From Bacteroidales bacterium (GTDB taxonomy: Bacteria; Bacteroidota; Bacteroidia; Bacteroidales; UBA7960): a DNA stretch of 40,846 nucleotides. How positions within the stretch are numbered: position 1 is the first letter of the stretch; every line of letters begins with the position of its first letter. A program made the translations under genes and the position numbers. Shown piece after piece: positions 19,329 through 30,127 of the stretch. The notes beneath the pieces were generated by a model. That model ran no database searches and was not told where the DNA came from. It saw only the letters and a program-made list of their open reading frames with translations. The stretch spans positions 1-40,846 of the forward strand of contig SKUN01000151.1 of NCBI GenBank assembly GCA_007129945.1. The letters run 5' to 3'.

Positions 19329-20822
19329 ATGAGCATATACATGATAGTGACCCTGATTTTTTTTCTTGCATCCCTGGCGGGGTTATGGAAAATTTTCCGG
19401 AAAGCAGGTTACAAAGGCTGGGAAGCAATCGTACCCCTGTACAATGCTTATATCTGGCTCAAAGTGATTGACAAGCCGGTGTGGTGGTTGATTTTTGTCC
19501 TTCTTCCGTTTATCAATGTATTCACCCTTTTGCTGATGGTGGTGGAGACCCTGAAATGTTTCAGGAAAAACGGGTTGGGAGAACAGGCACTCGGCGTATT
19601 GTTCCCTTTTCTTTTCCTGCCCTACCTGGGATTCGCAAAGAATGAAGCGTACACACATCCTTCCAGACTCCCGGTAATCAAAAAATCAGCATCCCGTGAA
19701 TGGGCAGATGCCATCATTTTTGCGGTGATTGCTGCCACCATCATACGCACATTCATGCTGGAGGCCTACACCATACCAACCTCATCCATGGAAAAATCCA
19801 TGCTGGTGGGCGACTATCTTTTTGTGAGCAAACTGAGTTACGGACCCAAGATCCCCCGGACCCCCATTGCATTTCCTTTCACCCATCATACACTACCACT
19901 CACTGAATATACAAGGTCTTATGTTGAGTGGATACAGCTTCCCCATTACCGGTATCCGGGGATACGGTCAATCAGCAACAACGATGTGGTGGTTTTCAAT
20001 TATCCGGAGGGAGATACCGTTGCCCTGCAACTGCAGAACCAGAGTTATTACTCACTTGTCCGTGAGATGGGCCGCGATGCAGTCCGGGAACGTTTTGATG
20101 TCACACACCGACCGGTCGACAAAAGGGAAAACTACATTAAACGATGTGTAGCCATTCCCGGTGATACTTTTGCCATCCGGGAAGGCAACCTGTACATCAA
20201 CAACAAACCCCTGCCCGACCCTCCGGATGTACAGCATAATTACAGGGTGGTTACCAACGGGACCCGGCTTTCAGCCAGGCTTATAGACAGGCTGAACATC
20301 ACGGACTGGGGACAGGCCGCACAGGACGTTTACATCCTGGCCATGACCGAAGAAAATGCCAGGGAAATACAAAGGGCAGGAGGCGTGGAATCGGTGACCA
20401 GGGTAACCCGGCCGGCCGGTCACGGCGAAAAACATATTTTTCCGCACGATGATGCATTTCCCTGGAACGAAGACAATTTCGGGCCGCTTTACATTCCGGA
20501 GAAAGGAGCTGAGGTTACAATTAACACGGACAATTTGCCGTTCTACGAAAGAATCATCACGGTATATGAAGGCAATGAATTGACCACCGACAACGACCGC
20601 ATCTTTATCAACGAACAGGAAACTGACACCTATACTTTTGAGATGGATTACTACTGGATGGTCGGAGACAATCGCCATAATTCTGCCGATTCGAGGTACT
20701 GGGGATTCGTTCCCGAAGACCATATTGTCGGAAGGGCCATGTTTGTGTGGTTGTCCCTTGACCCGAACAAGGGATTTCCGAACAACATAAGATTTAATAA
20801 AAGTCTGAGGATCATACGGTAA
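19329..20822 (+). CDS. lepB: Signal peptidase I with N-terminal DUF5684-like membrane region and enlarged periplasmic insertion
   Basis: 497 aa; catalytic Ser 'YTIPTSSMEKSMLVGDYLFVSK', Lys box 'NYIKRCVAIPGDTFAIREGNLYINN', 'YYWMVGDNRHNSADSRYWGFVPEDHIVGRA'. Confidence 0.95.
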   Translation: MSIYMIVTLIFFLASLAGLWKIFRKAGYKGWEAIVPLYNAYIWLKVIDKPVWWLIFVLLPFINVFTLLLMVVETLKCFRKNGLGEQALGVLFPFLFLPYLGFAKNEAYTHPSRLPVIKKSASREWADAIIFAVIAATIIRTFMLEAYTIPTSSMEKSMLVGDYLFVSKLSYGPKIPRTPIAFPFTHHTLPLTEYTRSYVEWIQLPHYRYPGIRSISNNDVVVFNYPEGDTVALQLQNQSYYSLVREMGRDAVRERFDVTHRPVDKRENYIKRCVAIPGDTFAIREGNLYINNKPLPDPPDVQHNYRVVTNGTRLSARLIDRLNITDWGQAAQDVYILAMTEENAREIQRAGGVESVTRVTRPAGHGEKHIFPHDDAFPWNEDNFGPLYIPEKGAEVTINTDNLPFYERIITVYEGNELTTDNDRIFINEQETDTYTFEMDYYWMVGDNRHNSADSRYWGFVPEDHIVGRAMFVWLSLDPNKGFPNNIRFNKSLRIIR

Positions 20823-20840
20823 AATAAAACTCCGGTGCTG

Positions 20841-22238
20841 ATGAAGAACAAATACATCGACCTGATCGAACAAACCTTTGACTTTCCCCAGGAAGAGTTC
20901 AAGGTCATTGACAATGAGTTGTATTTCCATGACCTGTGCATGATGGACCTGGTAAAACAATACGGAACGCCATTGAAGATCAGCTATTTGCCTAAAATAA
21001 GTCAGCAGATACAAAAAGCTAAGCGGATGTTCAACGTGGCAATGGCCCGGGTAGACTACAACGGAGAATACCATTATTGTTACTGTACAAAAAGCTCACA
21101 CTTCACTTTCGTACTTGAAGAGGCACTGAAGAATGATATACACATAGAAACTTCGTCCGCTTTCGACATTTTCATTGTGGAGGAATTACTCAGAATGGGG
21201 CTTATTGATAAATCCCGCTATGTGGTCTGCAATGGGTTTAAACGCCCATTGTATACAGAAAAGGTCAGTGATCTGATCAATGACGGTTTTGAAAATACCA
21301 TTCCGGTAATTGACAACAAGGATGAGATCAAAGATTATAACGAGCTCATCCGGAACGACAGGCAATGTAATCTCGGAATCCGTATAGCTGCCGAAGAAGA
21401 GCCCAAGTTCGAGTTTTACACATCCCGACTGGGGATCCGTTACAAGGATATTGTCCCCTATTACAAGGCACATATTCAGAATGACCGCCGATTCGGGCTG
21501 AAAATGCTTCATTTCTTTATCAACACCGGGATCAAAGACAATGCGTATTACTGGAATGAGCTTTCAAAATGTGTCAATGTTTATTGCCAGCTTAAAAAGA
21601 TCTGCCCTGAACTGGACAGCCTGAATATTGGCGGCGGCTTTCCCATTAAAAACTCACTCGGGTTTGAATACGATTATGAGTACATGGCCGAGGAGATCAT
21701 TGGCCAGATCAAATTGATCTGTGAGCAGCACAACGTGCAGGAGCCCGATATTTTTACCGAGTTTGGGGCATTTACCGTGGGAGAAAGCGGGGCTGTCATC
21801 TATTCAATTCTTAATCAGAAACAACAAAATGACCGTGAGTTGTGGAATATGATCGACAGCAGTTTCATGACCACACTTCCCGACATCTGGGCCAGCAAGC
21901 AACGTTTTATCCTGCTGGCACTGAATAACTGGGACAGGGAATATGAAAGGGTGAACCTTGGGGGGCTGACATGCGACAGCATGGATTACTATAACGCAGA
22001 ATCCCATGCCAATGCAGTCTTTCTGCCAAAACTGAGAAAAGACAGCACTCAGTACATCGGGATGTTCCATACGGGTGCCTACCAGGAAACCCTTGGCGGA
22101 TTCGGAGGGCTTCAGCATTGCTTGATCCCGGCCCCGAAAATGGTCATTATTGACCGGGATGAAGAGGGTGAATACCACACCAAGTTGTTTGCCAAGGAAC
22201 AGAGTTATAAATCGATGCTGAAAACCCTCGGGTTTTAA
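20841..22238 (+). CDS. Arginine decarboxylase-like PLP enzyme (fold type III), Bacteroidetes short form
   Basis: 466 aa from ATG 20841 (longest ORF opens at GTG 20835); PLP-Lys-like 'YHYCYCTKSSHFTFVLEEAL', 'LNIGGGFPIKNSLGF', 'FTEFGAFTVGESGAVIYSI'. Confidence 0.85.
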   Translation: MKNKYIDLIEQTFDFPQEEFKVIDNELYFHDLCMMDLVKQYGTPLKISYLPKISQQIQKAKRMFNVAMARVDYNGEYHYCYCTKSSHFTFVLEEALKNDIHIETSSAFDIFIVEELLRMGLIDKSRYVVCNGFKRPLYTEKVSDLINDGFENTIPVIDNKDEIKDYNELIRNDRQCNLGIRIAAEEEPKFEFYTSRLGIRYKDIVPYYKAHIQNDRRFGLKMLHFFINTGIKDNAYYWNELSKCVNVYCQLKKICPELDSLNIGGGFPIKNSLGFEYDYEYMAEEIIGQIKLICEQHNVQEPDIFTEFGAFTVGESGAVIYSILNQKQQNDRELWNMIDSSFMTTLPDIWASKQRFILLALNNWDREYERVNLGGLTCDSMDYYNAESHANAVFLPKLRKDSTQYIGMFHTGAYQETLGGFGGLQHCLIPAPKMVIIDRDEEGEYHTKLFAKEQSYKSMLKTLGF

Positions 22239-22251
22239 ATCACGATTTTCT

Positions 22252-22259
22252 TAACTTTG
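22252..22259 (+). promoter_or_regulatory. Candidate -7 box (TAACTTTG) upstream of ftsK
   Basis: Exact TAnnTTTG match 27 nt before the ftsK ATG; no clear -33 element. Confidence 0.4.
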
Positions 22260-22285
22260 TAAGTTTTCAACTTAATGCCACGGGA

Positions 22286-24823
22286 ATGACTTCCAACAAC
22301 AATACATTTAAGAAGAACACATTTAAGTCGCCCGGCAAAACCCCGGCAGGAAACAAAGGCGGGAAAAAGCTGTGGTCAGGCCCGGGACATTTCTCCGCAA
22401 ACAACCGGGTCCGGAAAGCCGGCGGGCTGTTTCTGGTATTGCTATCCGTCTTTTTGCTGCTGGCCTTCGTTTCTTATCTGTTCAGCTGGAAGGCCGATGA
22501 CGCAATGCTGGACGGAAGAACCTTCAACTGGTCTTTACTGACAGACTCTGCAATTGATGTGGAGAACATGATGGGACGAATCGGTGCCATACTTGCACAT
22601 TTCTTTGTCAAACAGGGGTTCGGCCTCGCATCTTTCGCTTTTGTGCTGATCCTGTTCGTATCAGGGATACGGGTTTTAACCGGATTTCATTTACTCCCGT
22701 TAAAACGAACCATTGCCAATGCAGTTTTTCTCCTTGTTTGGATTTCTGTTTTCTTTGGCTATCTGATTGGTGCCGGAGACCTGCTGATACTCGGCGGAAT
22801 ATTTGGCTATGAAGGGGCTTTGTGGCTGAATGGATTACTGGGAAAAGCCGGAACAGCCATTTTATTGTTCTTCGCTGCCGGCGCATGGGTCATCATCGTA
22901 TTTGATCCCAGTTTCAGAAATGCCGGGATTTTCCTGGCCGGTCTTTTCCGGGGGAAACAGGAAAAAGCGGAAAGTGGAACTCCGGCTGATTCGTGGAACC
23001 AGGAAACAGTTGCAGATTCCCTTTCAACCGGTCAGAACCCTGCTCAGCCGGATATGGAGCCCTCCACACAAACCGATGCTGCGTCAGAACAGACGCATGA
23101 AGATGAGCCTTCCGGAGATGGCAATGAAAAAGACCTTGTTTCAGACATTGAACTTGACACCGAACTACCTGACAATGAAGTTGATAAAAAAAGGGAAACC
23201 GGTGAAGACCCGGAACTGGAAATTGAAATTGCCGACGGAAAGATCACTGGCAACAACTATCAGTCAATCGAGGATCCTTTTTCCGGTGAGGGTGATGAGA
23301 CACCAGACCTCTCACACCTGGGTGAATATGACCCGACGCTGGATCTGCCAAAGTACCGCCTGCCTGATCTTCGGTTGCTCGACGACAGGGGAAGCGGAAC
23401 AATACAAATCAACAAAGATGAGCTGGAGGCCAACAAAAACCGGATCATTGAAACACTCAACAACTACAGCATCAGCATCGACAAAATCAAGGCTACCGTT
23501 GGCCCCACGGTTACCCTGTACGAGATCATTCCCGCCCCCGGTGTACGCATTTCCAGGATCAGAAACCTGGAAAATGACATTGCCCTCAGCCTGGCCGCAT
23601 TGGGGATCCGGATCATTGCCCCCATTCCCGGAAAGGGCACCATCGGCATTGAGGTGCCGAACAGTCAGCCGGAGATCGTATCCATGAAATCAGTACTGGG
23701 CAGCGACCGTTTCCGCAATTCTTCTTACGAACTGCCCATTGGGCTGGGCAAAACCATTGCCAATGAAACCTTCATTGCCGACCTCACAAAAATGCCCCAT
23801 CTTCTCATGGCCGGAGCAACCGGGCAGGGGAAATCGGTTGGACTGAACGCCATACTGGCGTCGATCCTTTACAAAAAACATCCGGCATATGTAAAGTTTG
23901 TACTGGTCGATCCCAAAAAAGTGGAACTGAATCTTTTTTCCAAAATTGAAAGACACTTTCTTGCCAAGCTTCCGGATGCGGAAGAGGCCATCGTTACAGA
24001 AACCCGGCAGGTAGTGAGAACCATCAATTCTCTATGTGTAGAGATGGACAACCGCTATGACCTGCTGAAAGATGCCCAGGCAAGAAATATCAAAGAATAC
24101 AATACAAAATTTGTGGCCCGGCGACTCAACCCCAATATGGGGCATCGCTTTCTCCCCTATATCGTTTTGTTTATTGATGAATTTGCCGACCTGATCATGA
24201 CAGCCGGAAAGGAAATAGAATTGCCTATAGCCCGGCTGGCTCAGCTGGCACGTGCAGTGGGCATCCACCTGATCATTGCGACCCAGCGCCCGTCAGTCAA
24301 TATCATTACCGGAACCATCAAGGCCAATTTCCCGGCAAGGATCGCCTTCCGCGTCACTTCCAAGATCGATTCCCGCACCATTCTCGACAGCGGAGGCGCA
24401 GATCAACTGATCGGCCGTGGAGATATGCTGCTCTCCACAGGCAGTGATCTGCTCCGGTTACAATGTGCATTTATTGACACCCCGGAAATTGAGCGCATCT
24501 GCGAATTCATCGGATCGCAAAGAGCTTACCCCGATGCATTTCACCTGCCCGAATACCACGAAGATGAGGCATCAGAACAGGAAACCGGAGACCCGTCGGA
24601 ACGGGACGAATTATTTGAAGATGCCGCCCGTATTGTGGTTTCCACACAGCAGGGATCTACTTCCTTAATTCAGCGGAAGTTAAAACTCGGCTATAACAGG
24701 GCTGGCAGGATTATTGATCAGCTTGAAGCAGCGGGTATTGTCGGCCCCTTTGAAGGCAGCAAAGCCAGGGAAGTACGGGTCAGGGACGAAGTACGCCTGG
24801 AGGAAATTCTGCAAAACGAATAA
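22286..24823 (+). CDS. ftsK: DNA translocase FtsK/SpoIIIE
   Basis: N-terminal TM region, acidic linker, Walker A 'LLMAGATGQGKSVGLNAILASIL', 'IVLFIDEFADLIMTAG', 'IATQRPSVNIITGTIKANFPARIAFRVTSKIDSRTILD', C-terminal gamma winged helix. Confidence 0.96.
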   Translation: MTSNNNTFKKNTFKSPGKTPAGNKGGKKLWSGPGHFSANNRVRKAGGLFLVLLSVFLLLAFVSYLFSWKADDAMLDGRTFNWSLLTDSAIDVENMMGRIGAILAHFFVKQGFGLASFAFVLILFVSGIRVLTGFHLLPLKRTIANAVFLLVWISVFFGYLIGAGDLLILGGIFGYEGALWLNGLLGKAGTAILLFFAAGAWVIIVFDPSFRNAGIFLAGLFRGKQEKAESGTPADSWNQETVADSLSTGQNPAQPDMEPSTQTDAASEQTHEDEPSGDGNEKDLVSDIELDTELPDNEVDKKRETGEDPELEIEIADGKITGNNYQSIEDPFSGEGDETPDLSHLGEYDPTLDLPKYRLPDLRLLDDRGSGTIQINKDELEANKNRIIETLNNYSISIDKIKATVGPTVTLYEIIPAPGVRISRIRNLENDIALSLAALGIRIIAPIPGKGTIGIEVPNSQPEIVSMKSVLGSDRFRNSSYELPIGLGKTIANETFIADLTKMPHLLMAGATGQGKSVGLNAILASILYKKHPAYVKFVLVDPKKVELNLFSKIERHFLAKLPDAEEAIVTETRQVVRTINSLCVEMDNRYDLLKDAQARNIKEYNTKFVARRLNPNMGHRFLPYIVLFIDEFADLIMTAGKEIELPIARLAQLARAVGIHLIIATQRPSVNIITGTIKANFPARIAFRVTSKIDSRTILDSGGADQLIGRGDMLLSTGSDLLRLQCAFIDTPEIERICEFIGSQRAYPDAFHLPEYHEDEASEQETGDPSERDELFEDAARIVVSTQQGSTSLIQRKLKLGYNRAGRIIDQLEAAGIVGPFEGSKAREVRVRDEVRLEEILQNE

Positions 24824-24831
24824 CAAAACCC

Positions 24832-25494
24832 ATGAAAAACATGATCGCATTTATTTGTTTGATTTTTTGCATCCAGCTGATTTCGGCTCAGAATCAGGAC
24901 GATGCTCCCAGGATGTATGAAGAAAAGGCTGAGGAGATCCTGGAGGAAGCCGGCCGGGTTCTCAGGAGTTATGAATCTCTTTATGCTTCATTTATTTATC
25001 AGATGGAGGACGGGGAAAGTGGTTATGAAGAGGAAATGGATGCCATACTGTACACAAGGGGTGATCAGTATCATATGCGCATAGGCACCAATTATTTTAT
25101 TTCTGACGGCGAAGTGGTCTGGACATTCATGGAAGAGGTCAATGAAGTCCATATCAGCCTGGCGGAAGATACGGAAGGTGCCATGACCCCCACTTCCGTA
25201 CTCGACAACTTCAGGGAAGAATTTCGTTCAACCTGGCTCAGGGAGGAATCCCATAACAATCAAACCGTGCACATTATTGACATGATGCCCCAACAACCAC
25301 AGGCTTTCTACAAATACAGGGTGGCCATCAATACAACAACCCATCGGCTTGAATACACCCAGGCCCACGACAGGCACGGAGGCATCTACCGCTACAATAT
25401 AGAAGCACTGGAACCAAACCCTGACATCCCGGACGGTATCTTTTCTTTCGATCCCTCAGCATATCCGGAAATTGAGGTCGTAGATCTTCGCTGA
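24832..25494 (+). CDS. lolA: LolA-like outer membrane lipoprotein carrier protein
   Basis: Signal peptide; 'LRSYESLYASFIYQMED', 'DQYHMRIGTNYFISDGEVVWTF', 'VDLR'-type C-terminus; follows ftsK. Confidence 0.85.
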   Translation: MKNMIAFICLIFCIQLISAQNQDDAPRMYEEKAEEILEEAGRVLRSYESLYASFIYQMEDGESGYEEEMDAILYTRGDQYHMRIGTNYFISDGEVVWTFMEEVNEVHISLAEDTEGAMTPTSVLDNFREEFRSTWLREESHNNQTVHIIDMMPQQPQAFYKYRVAINTTTHRLEYTQAHDRHGGIYRYNIEALEPNPDIPDGIFSFDPSAYPEIEVVDLR

Positions 25495-25495
25495 C

Positions 25496-27754
25496 TCATT
25501 CTTCGTTCTCTTCCGAAACTTCTCCGGCAAAAATCTCGATGGGTCGGCTGACATCCACCCGGCGATAATTCTGGATACGGTAAATGCTGGTGTTGGTGTT
25601 CTCCCAGCCATGTCCTGTACCAAAGGGACGCTTAAAAGAGAACGGACTTTCAAACCCCCTGTTATTTAACAACGCCATACAACGGTCAAAATCTTTTCCG
25701 TATTCGTACAGTGCGTTCAGGAAGAAATAAATGGTCTGCGCTCCCTTGAAGGCATCATCATCGGGCTCAGTGTGGTAGACACCCCTGTAACGGTTTACAA
25801 AATCCTGTATATGCAGATCCCTGTAATCGTAAAAATCGGGGGTAAATGTATGGACATTCAGGTTTTGAAGATAGTCAATTTCTATGCTTTGATAATCCTC
25901 CCATTCAGGAATACCGAACACCGATATGTCAAACTCGCGGCGATATTCATGCAGCCGGCGCAGGTAATCAGACAAAAAAGGCTCACCACTAATCAGGGTG
26001 ATTAACACATTTTTCTGATCCGGCCTCATTTTCCCCAGGACCCCTTCAATCCCTTCGTGCCGATAGATCACTTCCTGTACATTTTCTGGCCGGGCCACAC
26101 GTCGCCCTGAAATCATCCCGGGCATCTGTCCGGCTCCCGATTCCGCCACCAGCTGACTGACCCTGCGGTTTCCGACCAATGTACCATCATAATAATACCC
26201 GTTTACCCTGGCCAGTTGCAGGCTGTCATAAAAATGATTGCGCATGGCCACATTCTGCAGCAGGGTATCCTGAAATGCACTGATCACTTCCTGTGCTCCG
26301 GGCTGATTGTTGTGGACCAATAAGATGTTTTGCCTGGGGTAATTGACAGATACATAATTTGCCACCTCAGAGAGCATGGTCTCCAGTGACGGCGTGGCCT
26401 TAAAAAGATTCGGCATGTCACGCAAATGATGATTGGCGGGCAGTAATGGGGAGACTACAGGAATATCATGGCGGCGACCATAAGCTGCAATGTAATCGAG
26501 GGTTTGCTCATAAAAGGGACCGATAATCAGATCCATATCCTGAAACCCATTGCTGTCTGTGGCTCTTCTTGCCTTGGGCAATTGCTCACAAACGTCATAC
26601 ACATGAAGCGTCACATCCATACCCTGCTCACGAAGGGAGTCCAGGGCAAGCAATGCGCCCTGGTAATAGCTCAGGAAAGCAAATGAAGGATGATCGAGCG
26701 GCAGGATCCCTGCACGCCGGCTTCCGGAATCACCGCGCCCGGTTCTGTTATTGAGGAGTTCTTCCGGCACCGTAACAGGCAGGCGGTCTTCCATAAAGGG
26801 CAATTTTCCGGGAAGATCAACTTCTTCCAGAAATAGCGGGATCAATAATGCCACCTGGTAATGGTCTTTGTGTTCCGGTTCAAAACAATAGGCATCCGGC
26901 CGGGGTGCAACCTCCCTATGCGAATCAGTCGGCAGGAAAATATAGCTTTGCCTTTCACGTTGAGGCTCCCGCTCTGCCGCTGCCATGGGTTCGGTTGGCA
27001 CCCGAATTTCCTGGCCTGCCTGCAACCCCTCCCTGATATCCGGGTTAAGCCTCTCCAAAACCTCCACCGTTAACCCGAATTGTTGCGATATCCCGAATTT
27101 GGTTTCTCCTGAAGAAACGGTATAAAGGCGGTACTCACCATCTGTTTCAAATTCCGTAACTTGCGCTTCCCCGGGATCCACTGCAGGGATCCTCAGCACA
27201 TGACCGACCTGCAGCCCCCCGCGTGCCTGCGGATTATAAAAAAGGATTTCTTCAATGGACACGCCGTATTGCTGAGACAGACCAAACAATGTTTCCTGCC
27301 GCTGCACTTCGTGCCCGGTAAAATCACCCCGGGGCTCCGGAGCCACCTCCCTGATCTCCACAGGCTCCGTCCTCCTGATATCCTCTTCGTCAAAATCTTC
27401 TTCGTCAACAGGAATTCGGATCACCTGGTTGTACTGCAATCCATACCTGACATCCGGGTTTTCTTCCAGGATGTCCTCCTGCAATACACCATAAGCCCTG
27501 GCAATAGAGTAAAGCGTTTGCCCCTGTAGTACCGCATGCAGGTAATAAGGCTTTTCATCAATGATATGGATGGTGGTCGAACGGTTGGTAATCCCCCGGG
27601 CTTCCTGCCCTTCCTGCTGCTCTTGTGCCAAAGCAGGCAATCCTGCCTGAACCAACAGGATGACAATCAATGCAAAAACAAATCGTGTCACCATATTAAA
27701 AAATGGTTTACTTAACATACGTCTGTACCGGGAAAAAAATTGCAATACGGTCAT
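25496..27754 (-). CDS. Envelope protein with three LysM domains followed by a periplasmic-binding-protein-like (LpoA/receptor ligand-binding type) domain
   Basis: LysM repeats 'YLHAVLQGQTLYSIARAYGV...VIRIPV', 'HEVQRQETLFGLSQQYGVS...VLRIPA', 'YTVSSGETKFGISQQFGLT...EIRVPT'; then 'YQVALLIPLFLEEVD...DLIIGPFYEQTLDYIAAYGRRHDIPVVSPL'. Start set at the ATG after the guaA stop (the longer ORF overlaps guaA). Confidence 0.85.
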   Translation of the reverse strand: MTVLQFFSRYRRMLSKPFFNMVTRFVFALIVILLVQAGLPALAQEQQEGQEARGITNRSTTIHIIDEKPYYLHAVLQGQTLYSIARAYGVLQEDILEENPDVRYGLQYNQVIRIPVDEEDFDEEDIRRTEPVEIREVAPEPRGDFTGHEVQRQETLFGLSQQYGVSIEEILFYNPQARGGLQVGHVLRIPAVDPGEAQVTEFETDGEYRLYTVSSGETKFGISQQFGLTVEVLERLNPDIREGLQAGQEIRVPTEPMAAAEREPQRERQSYIFLPTDSHREVAPRPDAYCFEPEHKDHYQVALLIPLFLEEVDLPGKLPFMEDRLPVTVPEELLNNRTGRGDSGSRRAGILPLDHPSFAFLSYYQGALLALDSLREQGMDVTLHVYDVCEQLPKARRATDSNGFQDMDLIIGPFYEQTLDYIAAYGRRHDIPVVSPLLPANHHLRDMPNLFKATPSLETMLSEVANYVSVNYPRQNILLVHNNQPGAQEVISAFQDTLLQNVAMRNHFYDSLQLARVNGYYYDGTLVGNRRVSQLVAESGAGQMPGMISGRRVARPENVQEVIYRHEGIEGVLGKMRPDQKNVLITLISGEPFLSDYLRRLHEYRREFDISVFGIPEWEDYQSIEIDYLQNLNVHTFTPDFYDYRDLHIQDFVNRYRGVYHTEPDDDAFKGAQTIYFFLNALYEYGKDFDRCMALLNNRGFESPFSFKRPFGTGHGWENTNTSIYRIQNYRRVDVSRPIEIFAGEVSEENEE

Positions 27755-27755
27755 A

Positions 27756-29285
27756 TTATTCCCATTCAATGGTCGCGGGTGGCTTGGAACTGATGTCATA
27801 CACCACCCTGTTTACGCCCTTTACATTATTAATGATTGCGTTGCTGACATTGGCAAGAAAATCATAAGGAAGATGGATCCAGTCAGCCGTCATCCCGTCT
27901 GTAGAGCCGACCGCCCTCAATACCACAGCATTTTCGTAAGTACGCTCATCCCCCATCACGCCAACCGACTGTACGGGCAACAGAATTGCCGCTGCCTGCC
28001 AGACATCGTCATACAACCCCTCCTTTTTCAGTGCCTGAATAAAGAAATGATCCACTTCCTGCAAAATCCTGACCTTTTGGGCACTCACCTCACCCAGTAT
28101 ACGGATACCCAACCCGGGTCCGGGGAAAGGATGTCTTCCCAGAATTGCCGGAGAAATATCCAGGCTGTGGCCGACTTTCCTTACCTCGTCTTTAAACAAG
28201 CTGTTCAGTGGTTCCACAACCTTCAGATTCATCAGGTCAGGTAAACCACCTACGTTGTGGTGAGATTTGATGGTCACAGAAGGCCCTTTCACCGAAACCG
28301 ACTCAATCACATCCGGGTAAATGGTCCCCTGTGCCAGCCAGTTCACATCCTTTATCTTGTGAGCTTCCCTTTCAAAAACTTCAATAAACACCCGCCCGAT
28401 TGCCTTTCGCTTGACTTCCGGGTCTGTCACCCCCTTCAGGGCCTGAAGGAAGTGGTCGGCGGCTCTCACTCCGCGTACATTCAGCCCCATATCCTTATAG
28501 GAGGAAAGCACTTCCTCAAATTCATTCTTGCGCAGCAAGCCATTATCCACAAAAATGCAATGCAACTGTTTTCCGATGGCCTGATGCAGCAGCACTGCCG
28601 CCACACTGGAGTCCACACCACCGGACAACCCAAGCACCACTTTATCAACTCCGATCTTATCTTTCAGTTTATTTACTGCATCCTGAACAAATGACTCAGG
28701 TGTCCAATCCTGCGCACACCCGCAAATGTCCACCACAAAATTTCTGAGTAATTGCTGCCCCCGGGTAGTATGATATACCTCAGGATGAAACTGCAGTCCG
28801 TATGTTTTTTTCTCGGGAATCCCAAAAGCCGCCACACCAATATCATTGGTACGGGCGAGCAGGCGATGGCCCTCAGGCAATCGTGTGATCGTATCTGCAT
28901 GCGACATCCATACCTGGGATTTCAGGTCAATATCACGAAACAGGGGCTCACCCGGTTCAATGTGCGAGAGAAGTGCCCGCCCGTATTCCCGCGTAGAAGA
29001 AGCCATGACCTCACCCCCGTGCATCACTGTCAGCAGCTGTGCCCCGTAGCAGACACCCAATAGTGGTTTTTGTACATCAATCCACGAAAGATCAGGACGA
29101 AGTGCTTCATCGTCACGAACGCTGAACGGGCTTCCGGACAGAATAACCCCCTTAATCCGGGCGTCATTATCGGGTTTGTAATTGTAAGGGTGTATCTCAC
29201 AATACACATTCAGCTCCCGGACCCTCCTTGCAATAAGCTGGGTATACTGGGAACCGAAATCCAGAATCAAAATCATTTCTTGCAT
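27756..29285 (-). CDS. guaA: GMP synthase (glutamine-hydrolysing)
   Basis: '[21 protein letters not shown]', '[11 protein letters not shown]', '[11 protein letters not shown]', PP-loop '[17 protein letters not shown]', C-terminal '[13 protein letters not shown]'. Confidence 0.97.
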   Translation of the reverse strand: MQEMILILDFGSQYTQLIARRVRELNVYCEIHPYNYKPDNDARIKGVILSGSPFSVRDDEALRPDLSWIDVQKPLLGVCYGAQLLTVMHGGEVMASSTREYGRALLSHIEPGEPLFRDIDLKSQVWMSHADTITRLPEGHRLLARTNDIGVAAFGIPEKKTYGLQFHPEVYHTTRGQQLLRNFVVDICGCAQDWTPESFVQDAVNKLKDKIGVDKVVLGLSGGVDSSVAAVLLHQAIGKQLHCIFVDNGLLRKNEFEEVLSSYKDMGLNVRGVRAADHFLQALKGVTDPEVKRKAIGRVFIEVFEREAHKIKDVNWLAQGTIYPDVIESVSVKGPSVTIKSHHNVGGLPDLMNLKVVEPLNSLFKDEVRKVGHSLDISPAILGRHPFPGPGLGIRILGEVSAQKVRILQEVDHFFIQALKKEGLYDDVWQAAAILLPVQSVGVMGDERTYENAVVLRAVGSTDGMTADWIHLPYDFLANVSNAIINNVKGVNRVVYDISSKPPATIEWE

Positions 29286-29360
29286 GATGCAAAGATAATT
29301 ATATGATTTATTCCGCTGACGAATATACAGGGATATAAAAAAGCGTTCATGGTAATTTCT

Positions 29361-29368
29361 TATTTTTG
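29361..29368 (+). promoter_or_regulatory. Candidate -7 box (TATTTTTG) for the yggS-like gene
   Basis: TAnnTTTG match in the guaA/yggS divergent intergenic region. Confidence 0.4.
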
Positions 29369-29389
29369 CATCAACAAAAAATGAGCCAT

Positions 29390-30058
29390 ATGACTGTTGC
29401 AGATAACCTGAAAAAAATTTTTGAAGAGCTTCCCGAAGAAGTCAGACTGATTGCAATAAGCAAAACAAAAAGCACGGACCAGGTCATGCAGGTGTACAAT
29501 GCCGGGCACCTCGTGTTTGGCGAGAGCAAGGCCCAGGAACTACTGCCAAAATACGAGGCACTGCCAAAAGACATCCGCTGGCATATGGTCGGGCACCTGC
29601 AGTCCAATAAGGTGAAATACATCGCTCCTTTCGTAGAACTTATACACAGTATCGACAGTTTAAAGCTCCTCAGAATTGTCAACAAGGAAGCACGGAAAAA
29701 TGCGCGGACCATTCAATGCCTGCTCCAGATACACATCGCGGAAGAGGAGTCAAAATACGGGCTTCAATTTGAAGAAGCTTGCGAGATACTGGAAAGTGAG
29801 TCATTTCGCAATATGGGAAATGTGGAAATTTGCGGGCTGATGGGCATGGCCACATTGACCGATAATACAGATCAGGTAAAATCAGAGTTCCGGCAACTTA
29901 AACAATACTTTGACACCATCCGTGAGAAATACTTTCCCCGGAAAGCCTCATTCAAAGAGATTTCGATGGGAATGTCAGGCGATTACAGGCTTGCCATTGA
30001 GGAAGGAAGTACAATGGTCCGTATTGGCAGTGCAATTTTCGGCGAACGTGATCATTAA
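29390..30058 (+). CDS. YggS-family PLP homeostasis protein
   Basis: '[38 protein letters not shown]', '[17 protein letters not shown]', '[28 protein letters not shown]'. ATGs at 29381 and 29390; 29390 chosen. Confidence 0.92.
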   Translation: MTVADNLKKIFEELPEEVRLIAISKTKSTDQVMQVYNAGHLVFGESKAQELLPKYEALPKDIRWHMVGHLQSNKVKYIAPFVELIHSIDSLKLLRIVNKEARKNARTIQCLLQIHIAEEESKYGLQFEEACEILESESFRNMGNVEICGLMGMATLTDNTDQVKSEFRQLKQYFDTIREKYFPRKASFKEISMGMSGDYRLAIEEGSTMVRIGSAIFGERDH

Positions 30059-30127
30059 TCCGCACCGATCCGGTAAAAAAACCACCAGATCTGCCGAACC
30101 TGAACCATTTTTCTTATTTTTGAAACA

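Noticed and set aside
20271-21074. 267-aa minus-strand ORF across lepB and the arginine decarboxylase
   Set aside because: Antisense to two solid genes with catalytic motifs; no recognisable protein features.
27660-28244. 194-aa plus-strand ORF opposite guaA
   Set aside because: Antisense to guaA, which is unambiguous; no domain features.
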